From NCBI GenBank assembly GCA_045660125.1, contig JAZRDG010000080.1:1-38681 (forward strand): a stretch of DNA of 38,681 nt, given 5' to 3'. Positions 14,913-23,534 of the stretch are shown here, one piece after another. Position numbers and translations under genes: made by a program. The stretch comes from SVQP01 sp045660125. GTDB taxonomy: Bacteria > Bacillota > Clostridia > Oscillospirales > CAG-272. How positions within the stretch are numbered: the first letter of the stretch is position 1; each line of letters begins with the position of its first letter. The notes beneath the pieces are model-generated. The model was not told the origin of the DNA. It was given only the letters and a program-made list of their open reading frames with translations, and made no database searches.

Positions 14913-16244
14913 ATGATACCTTCCGCATTTCTGGAGCAATACGGCATGTACGTTGCCCTTGGCTTGTTTGCCGTAACCTACGTGCTCATGCTGACCTTCA
15001 GCAAGGTCAGACCCTACATCGCGCTCGGTTCTGCCGTTCTGTTCATCGCTACCGGCATGCTGCCGCTGGGTGATATTGCAGGCGCGATCGACTGGAACGT
15101 GATTTTGATGATTGCGGGCACCATGGGACTTGTTGCGCTGTTTATTGAAAGTAAAATGCCCGAGCTGCTTGCCGACCTTGTTATGTCGCGCTGCCCCAAC
15201 GTCATGGTGGCTGCCGTTGCACTTTCGCTGTTTGCCGGTATTATCTCGGCATTCGTGGATAACGTTGCAACCGTACTTATGATCGCACCCGTTGCGCTTG
15301 AGATCTGCAAAAAGCTCAAGACCAATCCCGTACCTTTTATTATTGCAATCGCAGTTTCGTCCAACCTGCAGGGCGCAGCAACGCTGGTAGGCGACACCAC
15401 CGCGATCATGCTGGGCTCGGCTCTTGAGATGAGCTTCTTGGATTTCTTCTGGTATAACGGTCGCCCCGGTATGTTCTTTATCGTTGAGCTTGGCGCGGTG
15501 CTTTCCGCACTCATTCTTGCGTTCCTGTTCCGTAAAGAGAGAAAGAAAAAGGTGGACAAGATCACCGAGTTCACCAAGGTTTCCGACTACGTACCCACCA
15601 TCCTGCTCAGCGGCGTTATCGTGCTGCTGATCGGCGCATCCTTTATCCCCAACAAGCCTGACGTCACCAACGGCGCGATCTGCTGCGTGCTGCTGCTGAT
15701 CGGTCTGGTCTACACCATGATCCGCAAAAAGAGCTTCAAGGCAATCGTTGCTCCCATCAAGGAGATCGACTATCAGACCATCATGCTGCTGCTCGGTCTG
15801 TTCCTGATGATCGGCGGTATCTCCGCACAGGGCGTGATCGATTGGCTGGCGCAGCTGCTGGTACAGGCAGGCGGCGGCAACCTGTTCTTAATGTACACCG
15901 TCATCGTTTGGGCATCCGTTGTGATCTCTGCGTTTATCGATAACATTCCTTACGTAGCCACCATGATCCCTGTCATCGGCTCTATCTCGCTGGCACTTTC
16001 CGCGCAAATGGGCGTGGATGCAGGCGCGATTGCAGTACCTCTCTATTTCGGTCTGCTGTCCGGTGCAACGCTTGGCGGTAACTGCACGCCCATCGGTGCG
16101 TCTGCCAATATCACGGGTATCGGCATTCTGCGCAAAGAAGGGTACACGGTCAAGAACGGCGACTTCTTCAAGATCGGTATCCCGTTCACGCTTGCAGCCA
16201 TCGTTCCCGCGTACATTATCATCTGGCTGTTCTTTGGCGTGTAA
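14913..16244 (+). CDS. ArsB/NhaD-type ion transporter (SLC13-like permease)
   Basis: 443 residues, almost entirely hydrophobic with about 11-12 transmembrane helices. It has the inverted two-repeat layout of the ion transporter superfamily. The first half carries SAFVDNVATVLMIAPVA and LQGAATLVGDTTAIMLGSA; the second half carries SAFIDNIPYVATMIPVI and GATLGGNCTPIGASANITG. These paired re-entrant motifs mark ArsB, NhaD and related anion or Na+/H+ carriers; the transported ion cannot be read. An AAGGAG site precedes the ATG, and the 22-base gap to polA suggests one transcript, though no functional link is apparent. A terminator follows at 16273. Confidence 0.85.
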   Translation: MIPSAFLEQYGMYVALGLFAVTYVLMLTFSKVRPYIALGSAVLFIATGMLPLGDIAGAIDWNVILMIAGTMGLVALFIESKMPELLADLVMSRCPNVMVAAVALSLFAGIISAFVDNVATVLMIAPVALEICKKLKTNPVPFIIAIAVSSNLQGAATLVGDTTAIMLGSALEMSFLDFFWYNGRPGMFFIVELGAVLSALILAFLFRKERKKKVDKITEFTKVSDYVPTILLSGVIVLLIGASFIPNKPDVTNGAICCVLLLIGLVYTMIRKKSFKAIVAPIKEIDYQTIMLLLGLFLMIGGISAQGVIDWLAQLLVQAGGGNLFLMYTVIVWASVVISAFIDNIPYVATMIPVIGSISLALSAQMGVDAGAIAVPLYFGLLSGATLGGNCTPIGASANITGIGILRKEGYTVKNGDFFKIGIPFTLAAIVPAYIIIWLFFGV

Positions 16245-16262
16245 GCGCAAGATACGTCCATA

Positions 16263-16412
16263 TCGCAGCAATAAAAGTCCTTGCTTTTGCAAGGACTTTT
16301 CTTTTGCTATAAAGGTTGTACGGCACGCGCATGCGCATGATTCGACCAACTCGTAGCAATAAAAGTCTTGTGCTTTCGCAAAAACGGTCTGTTTGCTCCC
16401 AAGGGTTGTGCA
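16263..16412. repeat. Direct duplication of the terminator region, second copy degenerate
   Basis: TCGCAGCAATAAAAGTC at 16263 recurs as TCGTAGCAATAAAAGTC at 16351, an 88-base period, and both are followed by an AAGG(G)TTGT segment (about 16312 and 16401). The second stem has lost its pairing arm. 16413-16469 shows nothing further; 16470-16498 is a promoter. Confidence 0.6.
16273..16305 (+). terminator. Rho-independent terminator after the transporter
   Basis: AAAAGTCCTTGC (16273-16284) pairs perfectly with GCAAGGACTTTT (16289-16300), followed by CTTTTG. Confidence 0.85.
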
Positions 16413-16469
16413 GTGTGCCTAAAAAGATGCATAATGCTTTATGAACAAGGTAGAAAATTCACAAAATTG

Positions 16470-16498
16470 TTGCAAATTTAACAAAGAAATGCTATAAT
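16470..16498 (+). promoter_or_regulatory. Sigma-A promoter of the large lipoprotein gene
   Basis: TTGCAA (16470-16475), 17 bases, TATAAT (16493-16498); the ATG at 16555 follows with AAAGGGA upstream. Confidence 0.75.
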
Positions 16499-16554
16499 TA
16501 GAGTATTATAAGGTCTCTGATTCTTATAAAATTAAAACGAAAGGGAAAAGAAAG

Positions 16555-19500
16555 ATGAAAAAGCTTCTAATCTTCGCAGCTATCCTGATGGCGTTGATGC
16601 TGGTATTCGTGGCATGTAAAGACCCCGAAACTCCCGAAAACCCCACCGATACCACCGTGGAAAGCACCCCGGAAACCCCCACCGAGCCCGGTGCTGATGA
16701 CACCACCGAACCCGGCGCAACTGACACCACTGACCCCGGTACTACCGATACCACCGACCCCGGTACTACCGAGACGACTGACTCTGAAACCACCGATACC
16801 GAGACTGAGACTGATCCTCCCGCACCTCCGGAGATCAATCCCGCAGATCCTACCTGGATCATTGATGCTGAAGGTCTGGCTGCAAAGGCTGCGACCGGTA
16901 ACTCTACCGCTGCAGAGCTGATGGACGGCTTTGTACGCATTACCTCTACCGGTGCTGACCCCTTCTTCCAGTTCCTGAACGCTGCAGGTCAGCAGCCTCA
17001 GTACCTGGCAATCTCTTACCGTACCAACACCGCGCTTGACGGCCAGATCTTTATCGGCTCGGGCGCAGGTCCCAACGGCCAGGGCGATAACCCCATGGTT
17101 AGCTGGAACGAGGACGGCAACTGGAATCTCGCTATCATTGATCTTTCCGGCGTAGCTTCCATTACCGACGGTAACATCAACTATCTGCGTCTTGACTACT
17201 TCACCGATGCCGGCGCAGAAGGCGATTACTTTGACATTGACTTCGTAGCATTCTTCAATACCCCCGAATATGCACAGGCTTATGCATTCGAGCTGCACAA
17301 GGCTCCCATGTGGGACGCTGATAAGGCAGTCATCACTCACCAGTCCTTCGACCAGCTCTACAAGGGCATGGGCGACGCGACCGCAGGTGAGGAAAACCTG
17401 TTCACCCCCGGCCAGTCCGCTTCTTGGGATAAGGTTGCAGACCTGACCGCAGGCGGCGTTGACGTCCTGACCTATTGGGGTTGGGTAGGCATGAAGGGCG
17501 AGATCGGCCAGTTTGGTTACCAGATCAACGGCGGTTCTCCCATTTACAACGACGAGTGGACCATCACCGCAGAGCAGCCCGTAATTGATGCTGCTAAGCC
17601 TACCGGCGCTGATAATGCTTCCAGAATGAAGATCAGAATCAACCTTGAGGGCCTTGGCGGCGAGAATACCGTTCGCACGCTGTACAAGACTCCTGATGGC
17701 GTTGAGGTTTGCCTGGGCGAATTCAAGGTAATCCTTCCCGAAATCCTGCCCGTAGTTCCCGAAGCTCCCACTGAAACCTTTGTTCCCGAAACCTATGCAC
17801 AGCCCACCATCGATGAGATCAAGGCTGGCTACACTTATGATATCGGTGCAGGTCAGTTCTTCCAGATCATCACCGGTGCTTGCACTTACGTTGACCTTAC
17901 CCAGCTGAATGCAGGCTTCCAGTCCTTCCTGCAGGACGTAGGCTTTGGCCAGTATGCATACTATGCACAGGATCACATCAGCATCGCACCTCCTATGACC
18001 GGTGAGAAGCTGATCGTTACCATGAAGGTTTATGACCTTGAGGGCAACCTTGGCGCTCAGAATCCCGAAGCGTTCCTGCTGCTCAATATGCAAGGCGGTG
18101 CGCAGAACAGCGCAGCTATCGCTCCCAGCATTGAGGCTGATCCCGACGTTGAAGGTCTGTACACCCTGACCTTTACCGAGATCGTCCCCGGCAACACTGA
18201 CGAACTGAAGTTCTACATGACGCAGACCTGCAAGTTCTACATTGCATCTGTTGGCATTCAGATTTACATCCCCAGAGAAGATCCCAACTTTACCAACCTG
18301 AACTTTGATTCTGATGTAAACAGCAACTTTGCTAACAATCAGAATGATCAAGACCCCAAGCAATCCGACCTTGCAAATCTGTTTGAGCAGATCATCAATG
18401 GAGGCGGCGATCCCTTCCTTGTTAAGTACAACGGCGGCAACCCCTACTATCATATCGCAGGCTTTAGCGGTCTGAGCACCCGTCCCGTTGGTAACTATGC
18501 ATTCACTGTAAACGTTGTTGGCACCGAAGGTGCTGAAGGCTTTGCAGGTCTGTTTGTTCGTGGCTATCAGAAGTCTGCTCCTGAGAAGCAGTTCTATGGC
18601 GGCGACGGCAACGATAACGGCTCCAGCTACGGCGGCGCCGGTATCTACATCAACCACTTCAGAAGAGGACTTGATTACGTTGTTCGTATCAATATCAAGA
18701 CCTACGCTGACGGCAAGTTCACTCCCCATATTTACTACGTTCCCGTTGACAGCTTCGAGATCACCGTTGTGGATGACGGTTCTGTTGTAACCATTCTTGC
18801 AGGTGGCAAGAAGGTTGCTACCGTTGAGATCATCGGCACCAAGGATTACGGCATCGAAGGCGTTCCTGCTGACGCTCTGTCCGAAAAGGTTATCCTGACT
18901 CTGGCTGACGGCACTGTTGCAGAGCTGGATAGTGCTATTGTTGCTACCTCTGTTCCCGAATCCGATCTGGGTATCGGAACCAGAACCGGTATCTTCAAGT
19001 TCGACCGCCTGTCTCTCAAGCCCGCTGACTCTGTTGAGATTCCCGCAGATTTCTATGTGCCCGCAGAGAAGGTGAACGTTGCACAGGGCAAGCCCGTAAA
19101 TGCAGACAGCGTTGAAAACGATACCAACATCGCATCCAATGCAACCGACGGTAACGAAGGTACTCGTTGGGGCGCAACTCCCAGAGGCGTAGCGAACATG
19201 ATCGTTGATCTGGAAGCAGTATACACCCTGACTGAGATCATGGCTTACTTTGAGAATGCAAGCTGGAAGTATGAAGTTTCTGTTTCCGTAGATGGCGAAG
19301 CTTATGACGTGATCCATCAGGGCAACCCCCACGGTGGAATCGTTGTAACCATTCCCGTAAACGCAGACGTACGTTACATCAAGTTTACCCGTCTGGACGA
19401 TACAGACACTGCAGGCGACCACTGGTTCTCCATTTATGAAGTTTACGCATTCAGCGTAGCTGCAGATGAAGACGAGCCCGAAACTCCCGCTGATCCTGAA

Positions 19501-19914
19501 GTTGTAGTGGTTGACAAAACCCAGGCTTCTATGGTTGGCGAGTCCCTGGACAGCGTACTGGTAAACGGTGGCTTCTATTTCCCTGATGGCCAGGCTTATG
19601 CAAAGCTTGCAGAGGTTAACAACACCGTTGTTGTTACCGCAGGTGACGTTGTAGGCTTCAGAGGCTGGATCGGCTTCTCTCAGCCTATCGTAGCTCTGGG
19701 TTGCCAGGTTGAAGGCGGCGAATATTACTTCGACGAATTCAAGACCCCCACTGAAGATGGCGTTCTGGCTGCAGGTGGTCAGTATGCAACCAGATATACT
19801 GTACAGATTCCTACCGATGGCGCTGAACCCGGTGATTATAAAGTAACCTGGGTAGCTCTTCTTGAGAACTACACCATCGTGAATATCCATACTGTAACCA
19901 TTACCGTTCAGTAA
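16555..19914 (+). CDS. Large modular surface lipoprotein (domains A and B, F5/8 type C domain)
   Basis: 1119 residues. A lipoprotein-type signal (Cys at about 21, preceded by FVA) is followed by a Thr/Glu/Pro/Asp linker with DTTDPGTT-like repeats (about 24-90). Domain A (about 97-245) includes GQIFIGSGAGP, NWNLAIIDLSG and NYLRLDYF. Domain B (about 252-395) includes TYWGWVGMKGEIGQFGYQI. Then come a beta module (about 415-575), a LamG-like module (about 580-830), an F5/8 type C (discoidin, CBM32-like) domain (about 838-967, AQGKPVNADS, ATDGNEGTRW, RYIKFTRLDD), and a C-terminal module related to B (about 985-1119). No catalytic domain is evident, so it looks like a polymer-binding scaffold. Codon choice avoids TTA, CTA and TCA as strongly as in aspS, suggesting high expression. 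It is monocistronic, between its own promoter and a terminator. Confidence 0.85.
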   Translation: MKKLLIFAAILMALMLVFVACKDPETPENPTDTTVESTPETPTEPGADDTTEPGATDTTDPGTTDTTDPGTTETTDSETTDTETETDPPAPPEINPADPTWIIDAEGLAAKAATGNSTAAELMDGFVRITSTGADPFFQFLNAAGQQPQYLAISYRTNTALDGQIFIGSGAGPNGQGDNPMVSWNEDGNWNLAIIDLSGVASITDGNINYLRLDYFTDAGAEGDYFDIDFVAFFNTPEYAQAYAFELHKAPMWDADKAVITHQSFDQLYKGMGDATAGEENLFTPGQSASWDKVADLTAGGVDVLTYWGWVGMKGEIGQFGYQINGGSPIYNDEWTITAEQPVIDAAKPTGADNASRMKIRINLEGLGGENTVRTLYKTPDGVEVCLGEFKVILPEILPVVPEAPTETFVPETYAQPTIDEIKAGYTYDIGAGQFFQIITGACTYVDLTQLNAGFQSFLQDVGFGQYAYYAQDHISIAPPMTGEKLIVTMKVYDLEGNLGAQNPEAFLLLNMQGGAQNSAAIAPSIEADPDVEGLYTLTFTEIVPGNTDELKFYMTQTCKFYIASVGIQIYIPREDPNFTNLNFDSDVNSNFANNQNDQDPKQSDLANLFEQIINGGGDPFLVKYNGGNPYYHIAGFSGLSTRPVGNYAFTVNVVGTEGAEGFAGLFVRGYQKSAPEKQFYGGDGNDNGSSYGGAGIYINHFRRGLDYVVRINIKTYADGKFTPHIYYVPVDSFEITVVDDGSVVTILAGGKKVATVEIIGTKDYGIEGVPADALSEKVILTLADGTVAELDSAIVATSVPESDLGIGTRTGIFKFDRLSLKPADSVEIPADFYVPAEKVNVAQGKPVNADSVENDTNIASNATDGNEGTRWGATPRGVANMIVDLEAVYTLTEIMAYFENASWKYEVSVSVDGEAYDVIHQGNPHGGIVVTIPVNADVRYIKFTRLDDTDTAGDHWFSIYEVYAFSVAADEDEPETPADPEVVVVDKTQASMVGESLDSVLVNGGFYFPDGQAYAKLAEVNNTVVVTAGDVVGFRGWIGFSQPIVALGCQVEGGEYYFDEFKTPTEDGVLAAGGQYATRYTVQIPTDGAEPGDYKVTWVALLENYTIVNIHTVTITVQ

Positions 19915-19940
19915 TATACAGTATTAAAAAACCTATAAAA

Positions 19941-19972
19941 AACGGCCTCTCCTTCGGGAGAGGTCGTTTTTT
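19941..19972. terminator. Bidirectional terminator between the lipoprotein gene and eno
   Basis: AACGGCCTCTCC, a TTCG tetraloop and GGAGAGGTCGTT form a strong stem. TTTTTT follows on the plus strand, and the A-run upstream gives a T-run on the minus strand, serving the convergent eno gene. Confidence 0.85.
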
Positions 19973-19975
19973 GAT

Positions 19976-21286
19976 TTATTCCATACCGCAGCAAACAGGG
20001 GAGGCTGCGCCTGCCTTTTTGCCGTAGGCTGCGCTTGAGCCAAGCGAGGACTCAATGCGAAGCAGACGGTTGTATTTGGCGGTGCGCTCTGCGCGGCAGG
20101 GAGCACCCGTTTTGATAAAGGGCGCGTTGGTTGCCACGGCAAGGTCTGCTATGGTGGTGTCCTCGGTCTCGCCCGAGCGGTGGGATACGATATAGGACAT
20201 GCCTGCACCCGAGGCAGTGTGAATCACGTCCAACGTGTCGGTCAGCGTGCCGATCTGATTGGGCTTGATCAAAATCGCCCCCGCGCTCTTGTGCGCAATG
20301 CCCTCAAGCAGACGCTTTTTGTTGGTGACGAACAAATCGTCGCCCACGGTCATGCAATCGCTGCCCAGCGTGCGGGTCAGCGATGCCCAGCCGGTAAAAT
20401 CGCGCTGATCCAGCCCGTCCTCTAAAGAGAGCAGGGGATACTTGGAGGAGAGCGCAGACCAGTAAGAGATCAGGTCGTCGCGGCTGCGGTATTTGCTTCT
20501 CTTGGGCATCACGTAGGCGTCCTCGCTCTCGCGATACCACTCCGAGGATGCCGCATCCAGCGAAATCCTGACCGTTTCGGTGTCATATCCGCTCTTCTCA
20601 ATGGCGTGGCAGATATATTCCAGCGCCTGCTCGTCCGAGGTCAGGTCGGGCGCATAGCCACCCTCGTCGCCCACGCCGCCGCCAAGCCCCTCGTGCTTGA
20701 GCACCTCGCCCAGGCGATGATAGATCTCGCTGCCGATGCGCAAGCCCTCGGAGAACGAGTCAGCGCCCACGGGTACGATCATAAATTCCTGAATTTCCAC
20801 GTTGTTTTGCGCGTGTGCGCCACCGTTTAGCACGTTCATCATGGGAACGGGAAGGCGGTGCGCGTCAATACCGCCCAGCCAGCGGTACAGGGGAATGCGA
20901 TACCAGCTTGCCGCTGCGCGCGCACTTGCAAGCGAGACGGCTAAGGCGGCGTTTGCACCCAGCTTGGAAAAATTATCTGTGCCGTCCAGCTCGCGCAGCT
21001 GTCTGTCTACGTCGGATTGCTCCGAGGCGTACGTGCCCGCAAGCGCGGGAGAGATGATCTTGCAAACGTTGCCCACCGCCTGCGAAACGCCCTTGCCGCC
21101 GTATCTTGCAGGGTCGCGGTCGCGCAGCTCGTGCGCCTCGTAAATTCCGGTCGAAGCGCCCGAAGGAACGCTCGCCACACCGATCGTGCCGTCCGCCAGC
21201 ACCACGGTTGCTTCCACGGTGGGATTGCCGCGCGAATCGAGTATTTCTCTTGCACCGCAGCGTATGATTTGAGGCTTGGTCATCAT
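19976..21286 (-). CDS. eno: Enolase
   Basis: 436 residues, full length. Interconverts 2-phosphoglycerate and phosphoenolpyruvate in glycolysis. Signature segments: REILDSRGNPTVEA, SVPSGASTG, MNVLNGGAHA, VEIQEFMIVP, GDEGGYAPD, LSLEDGLDQ and GDDLFVTN (metal ligands), and ILIKPNQIGTLTDT with SHRSGETED (catalytic Lys and His-Arg-Ser). The frame begins with two ATG codons at 21286; GGAGGT lies 8 bases before the first. The C-terminus has an Ala/Cys-containing tail after the family's usual end. It is convergent with the large lipoprotein gene and lies downstream of glyA in the same direction, with a hairpin between them. Confidence 0.96.
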   Translation of the reverse strand: MMTKPQIIRCGAREILDSRGNPTVEATVVLADGTIGVASVPSGASTGIYEAHELRDRDPARYGGKGVSQAVGNVCKIISPALAGTYASEQSDVDRQLRELDGTDNFSKLGANAALAVSLASARAAASWYRIPLYRWLGGIDAHRLPVPMMNVLNGGAHAQNNVEIQEFMIVPVGADSFSEGLRIGSEIYHRLGEVLKHEGLGGGVGDEGGYAPDLTSDEQALEYICHAIEKSGYDTETVRISLDAASSEWYRESEDAYVMPKRSKYRSRDDLISYWSALSSKYPLLSLEDGLDQRDFTGWASLTRTLGSDCMTVGDDLFVTNKKRLLEGIAHKSAGAILIKPNQIGTLTDTLDVIHTASGAGMSYIVSHRSGETEDTTIADLAVATNAPFIKTGAPCRAERTAKYNRLLRIESSLGSSAAYGKKAGAASPVCCGME

Positions 21287-21353
21287 AAAAATCTACCTCC
21301 GTTGTGTAATTTCATAGGTTAGTATTGGCACGTTTGCCTTTTTTCATACCAAA

Positions 21354-21388
21354 CAGGCTGCCCAAAATGGGCAGCCTGAAGTTTTTTG
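21354..21388. terminator. Hairpin terminator between glyA and eno
   Basis: CAGGCTGCCC (21354-21363) pairs with GGGCAGCCTG (21369-21378). The T-run is longer on the plus strand (21381-21386); on the minus strand, where glyA needs it, only TTT follows, so termination may be partial. Confidence 0.6.
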
Positions 21389-21391
21389 CTT

Positions 21392-22636
21392 TTATTCGTA
21401 CAGCGGATACTTCTTGCAGATCTCTGCAACGGTTGCACGTACCTCGTCTGCCTTGGTGTCAAACTCAAGTGCGGTCATGCGCATGCACTTTGCAATCGTG
21501 ATCATATCGTCAGCGCCAAGTCCTCTGGTGGTAGCAGCAGGCGTGCCCACGCGAATGCCCGAGGTCACAAAGGGCTTTTCGGGGTCGTTGGGAATGGCGT
21601 TCTTGTTGACCGTGATGTGCACCTCGTCAAGTCGGCGCTCCATTTCCTTGCCCGTGATGTGCATGGGACGCAGGTCAACCAGCATCAGGTGGTTGTCGGT
21701 GCCGCCCGTAACAAGGTCAAAGCCCTCGCCAAGCAGCGCGTCTGCCAGTACCTTGGCGTTGGTCACTACGTTATGCTGATATTCCTTGAACGCAGGGCTC
21801 AATGCCTCGCCAAAGCAAACAGCCTTTGCCGCAATGACGTGCATCAAGGGGCCACCCTGAATACCGGGGAAGATTGCCTTGTTGACAGCCTTTGCAATAT
21901 TTTCATCGTTGCAAAGGATCATACCGCCGCGCGGACCGCGCAGGGTCTTGTGCGTGGTAGTGGTGACTACGTCTGCGTAAGGCATGGGGGACATGTGCTC
22001 GCCTGCGGCAACAAGACCTGCAATGTGCGCCATGTCAACCATCAGATACGCGCCAACGCCGTGTGCGATATCTGCCATGCGTGCAAAGTCAATGGCGCGA
22101 GGATAAGCGGATGCGCCCGCAACGATCATACGGGGGCGTACCACCTTTGCCTGTGCCTCAAGCGCATCGTAATCGATCAGCCCGTCAGCACCCACGCCGT
22201 AGGGAACGAAATTGTAGTATTTGCCCGACAGATTGACGGGGCTGCCGTGGGTCAGGTGACCGCCCTCGGCAAGGCTCATGCCCATCACCGTGTCACCGGC
22301 GTTAAGCAGCGCAACGTATACCGCGGTGTTTGCCTGCGAGCCGCTGTGAGGCTGCACGTTGGCAAATTTAGCACCGAACAGCTGCTTTGCGCGCTCACAT
22401 GCCAGATCCTCCAGCACGTCAACGCAAGCGCAGCCGCCATAGTAACGCTTGCCGCTGTAGCCTTCTGCGTATTTGTTGGTAGCTATGCTGCCTGCCGCAA
22501 GCAGTACGGGCAGGGAAACAAAGTTTTCGGAGGCGATCAGCTCAATGCCGTCTCTCTCTCGTCTGTATTCCGCACCAATGGCGTCTGCCACGGCGGGATC
22601 GTATTTTGCAAGTAAATCGTTCATTTGATTGATCAT
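21392..22636 (-). CDS. glyA: Serine hydroxymethyltransferase
   Basis: 414 residues from the ATG at 22636, chosen because GGCAGG lies at proper distance; a start 8 codons upstream lacks a site. A PLP enzyme converting serine plus tetrahydrofolate to glycine plus methylene-tetrahydrofolate in the cytoplasm. Family signatures: GIELIASENFVS near the N-terminus, NKYAEGYSGKRYYGGC, HLTHGSPVNLSGKYYN, DMAHIAGLVAAG, and TTTTHKTLRGPRGGMIL, whose Lys binds PLP. The length is typical. It has its own promoter (22677-22705) and is divergent from the methylglyoxal-synthase-like gene. Confidence 0.96.
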   Translation of the reverse strand: MINQMNDLLAKYDPAVADAIGAEYRRERDGIELIASENFVSLPVLLAAGSIATNKYAEGYSGKRYYGGCACVDVLEDLACERAKQLFGAKFANVQPHSGSQANTAVYVALLNAGDTVMGMSLAEGGHLTHGSPVNLSGKYYNFVPYGVGADGLIDYDALEAQAKVVRPRMIVAGASAYPRAIDFARMADIAHGVGAYLMVDMAHIAGLVAAGEHMSPMPYADVVTTTTHKTLRGPRGGMILCNDENIAKAVNKAIFPGIQGGPLMHVIAAKAVCFGEALSPAFKEYQHNVVTNAKVLADALLGEGFDLVTGGTDNHLMLVDLRPMHITGKEMERRLDEVHITVNKNAIPNDPEKPFVTSGIRVGTPAATTRGLGADDMITIAKCMRMTALEFDTKADEVRATVAEICKKYPLYE

Positions 22637-22676
22637 GATTGGAACCTGCCTTTCATGCATAATTTATTACAACTAC

Positions 22677-22705
22677 ATTATATCACATAAATCGCACTTT
22701 GCATA
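22677..22705 (-). promoter_or_regulatory. Extended -10 promoter of glyA
   Basis: On the minus strand TGATATAAT supplies an extended -10 (TATAAT, 22682-22677); the -35 (TATGCA, 22705-22700) is weak. Confidence 0.6.
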
Positions 22706-22757
22706 GTCGTGTTTTTACAAAAGATACAGTTTTTTTGAAAATATTTTGCATATATCA

Positions 22758-22787
22758 TTGACAAGAAGACCAAAATCGTGCTATAAT
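22758..22787 (+). promoter_or_regulatory. Sigma-A promoter of the methylglyoxal-synthase-like gene and probably thrS
   Basis: TTGACA (22758-22763), 18 bases, TATAAT (22782-22787). No other promoter is seen before the T-box leader, so this one may drive thrS too. Confidence 0.8.
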
Positions 22788-22866
22788 ATTATGTATTATG
22801 AAATATGCCCGTAAGGGTTATGCAAATAAAGGGAAACAAGGACCTGATATACGGAAGGGAGACACT

Positions 22867-23292
22867 ATGCAGATAGCGATCATTGCAAGCGATATGAAAA
22901 AAGAATTGATGACTCAGTTTTGTATTGCCTATTGCGGCGTGCTCAGTAAGCACCATTTGTGCGCAACCAGCATTACCGCAAAGTACATTTCCGAAGCCAC
23001 CGGCTTGAAGATCGAAAAGCTGCTTGCCGGCGAGCAAGGCGGCGAACAGCAGATCACTTCGCGCGTTGCATATAATGAGATCGACCTGCTTCTGTACTTC
23101 AGAGACACCAGACCCGGCAGATACTCGGGCGAGATCGAGAACGAGCTGATGCGTATGTGCGACCAGAGCAACGTTCCCGTAGCGACCAATATCGCAACCG
23201 CAGAGGTGCTGATCATGGCACTTGACCGCGGCGACCTGGATTGGCGCGAGATCGTCAACCCCCGTTCTGCAATCAACAGAAAGTCCCTGTAA
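22867..23292 (+). CDS. Methylglyoxal synthase-like protein with altered active site
   Basis: 141 residues from the ATG at 22867 (AAGGGAG just upstream); the earlier ATG at 22798 sits at the likely transcription start. The fold is clear by order of motifs: IAIIASDMKK, HHLCATSITAKYISEATGL, GGEQQITSRV, IDLLLYFRD and PVATNIATAE, which parallel methylglyoxal synthase (AHD, ATGTTG, GGDQQ, FFWDP, PVATNVATA). Several functional positions differ: the GGDQQ Asp is Glu, GTTG is SITA, and the PHDPD loop with its His and Asp is replaced by YSGEIE. Methylglyoxal formation from dihydroxyacetone phosphate is therefore doubtful; a sensing or altered-substrate role is possible. It lies directly upstream of the thrS T-box. 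Confidence 0.8.
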   Translation: MQIAIIASDMKKELMTQFCIAYCGVLSKHHLCATSITAKYISEATGLKIEKLLAGEQGGEQQITSRVAYNEIDLLLYFRDTRPGRYSGEIENELMRMCDQSNVPVATNIATAEVLIMALDRGDLDWREIVNPRSAINRKSL

Positions 23293-23302
23293 CAGATAGG
23301 GC

Positions 23303-23497
23303 AACGTGAAAGACACGTCCTTTTTGAAAATGCGTCTACAGAGAGCGTCCGGTTGGTGAGAGGATGCGCCGCGTGCAAAAAGGGTACCACTTGCGCGCAA
23401 AACCGAATACCAAACGAGTGAAACGTTCGGGTGGAACCGTGCGGATTTCAGTAATCCACACCCCGATACAGCATACGCTGTATCGGTGTTATTTTTA
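23303..23497 (+). promoter_or_regulatory. T-box riboswitch (threonine) upstream of thrS
   Basis: The leader holds the stem I landmarks ACAGAGAG (about 23338) and GGTTGGTGAGAGGA (about 23351), and a specifier region GGTACCAC whose ACC (23386-23388) is a Thr codon. The T-box core TGGAACCGTG (23432-23441) follows, then a terminator stem CCGATACAGC with GCTGTATCGG (23463-23486) and TGTTATTTTT. Uncharged tRNA-Thr would pair with the specifier and the TGGA bulge and allow transcription of thrS. Confidence 0.92.
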
Positions 23498-23534
23498 TAA
23501 AAATATATGACATCACATAAAGGAGAATTTTTCA

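Noticed and set aside
13376..14947. 523-codon antisense frame over polA
   Set aside because: Codon-usage shadow over motifs A-C of a well-supported polymerase.
16245..16554. Possible tRNA or small RNA gene
   Set aside because: The stems seen are the terminator and its degenerate copy; no cloverleaf or T-arm sequence was found.
16567..19890. 1107-codon open frame on the minus strand opposite the large lipoprotein gene
   Set aside because: It is codon-aligned with the sense gene and open only because TTA, CTA and TCA codons are avoided there. It has no recognisable domains, while the sense strand has signal peptide, linker and known modules.
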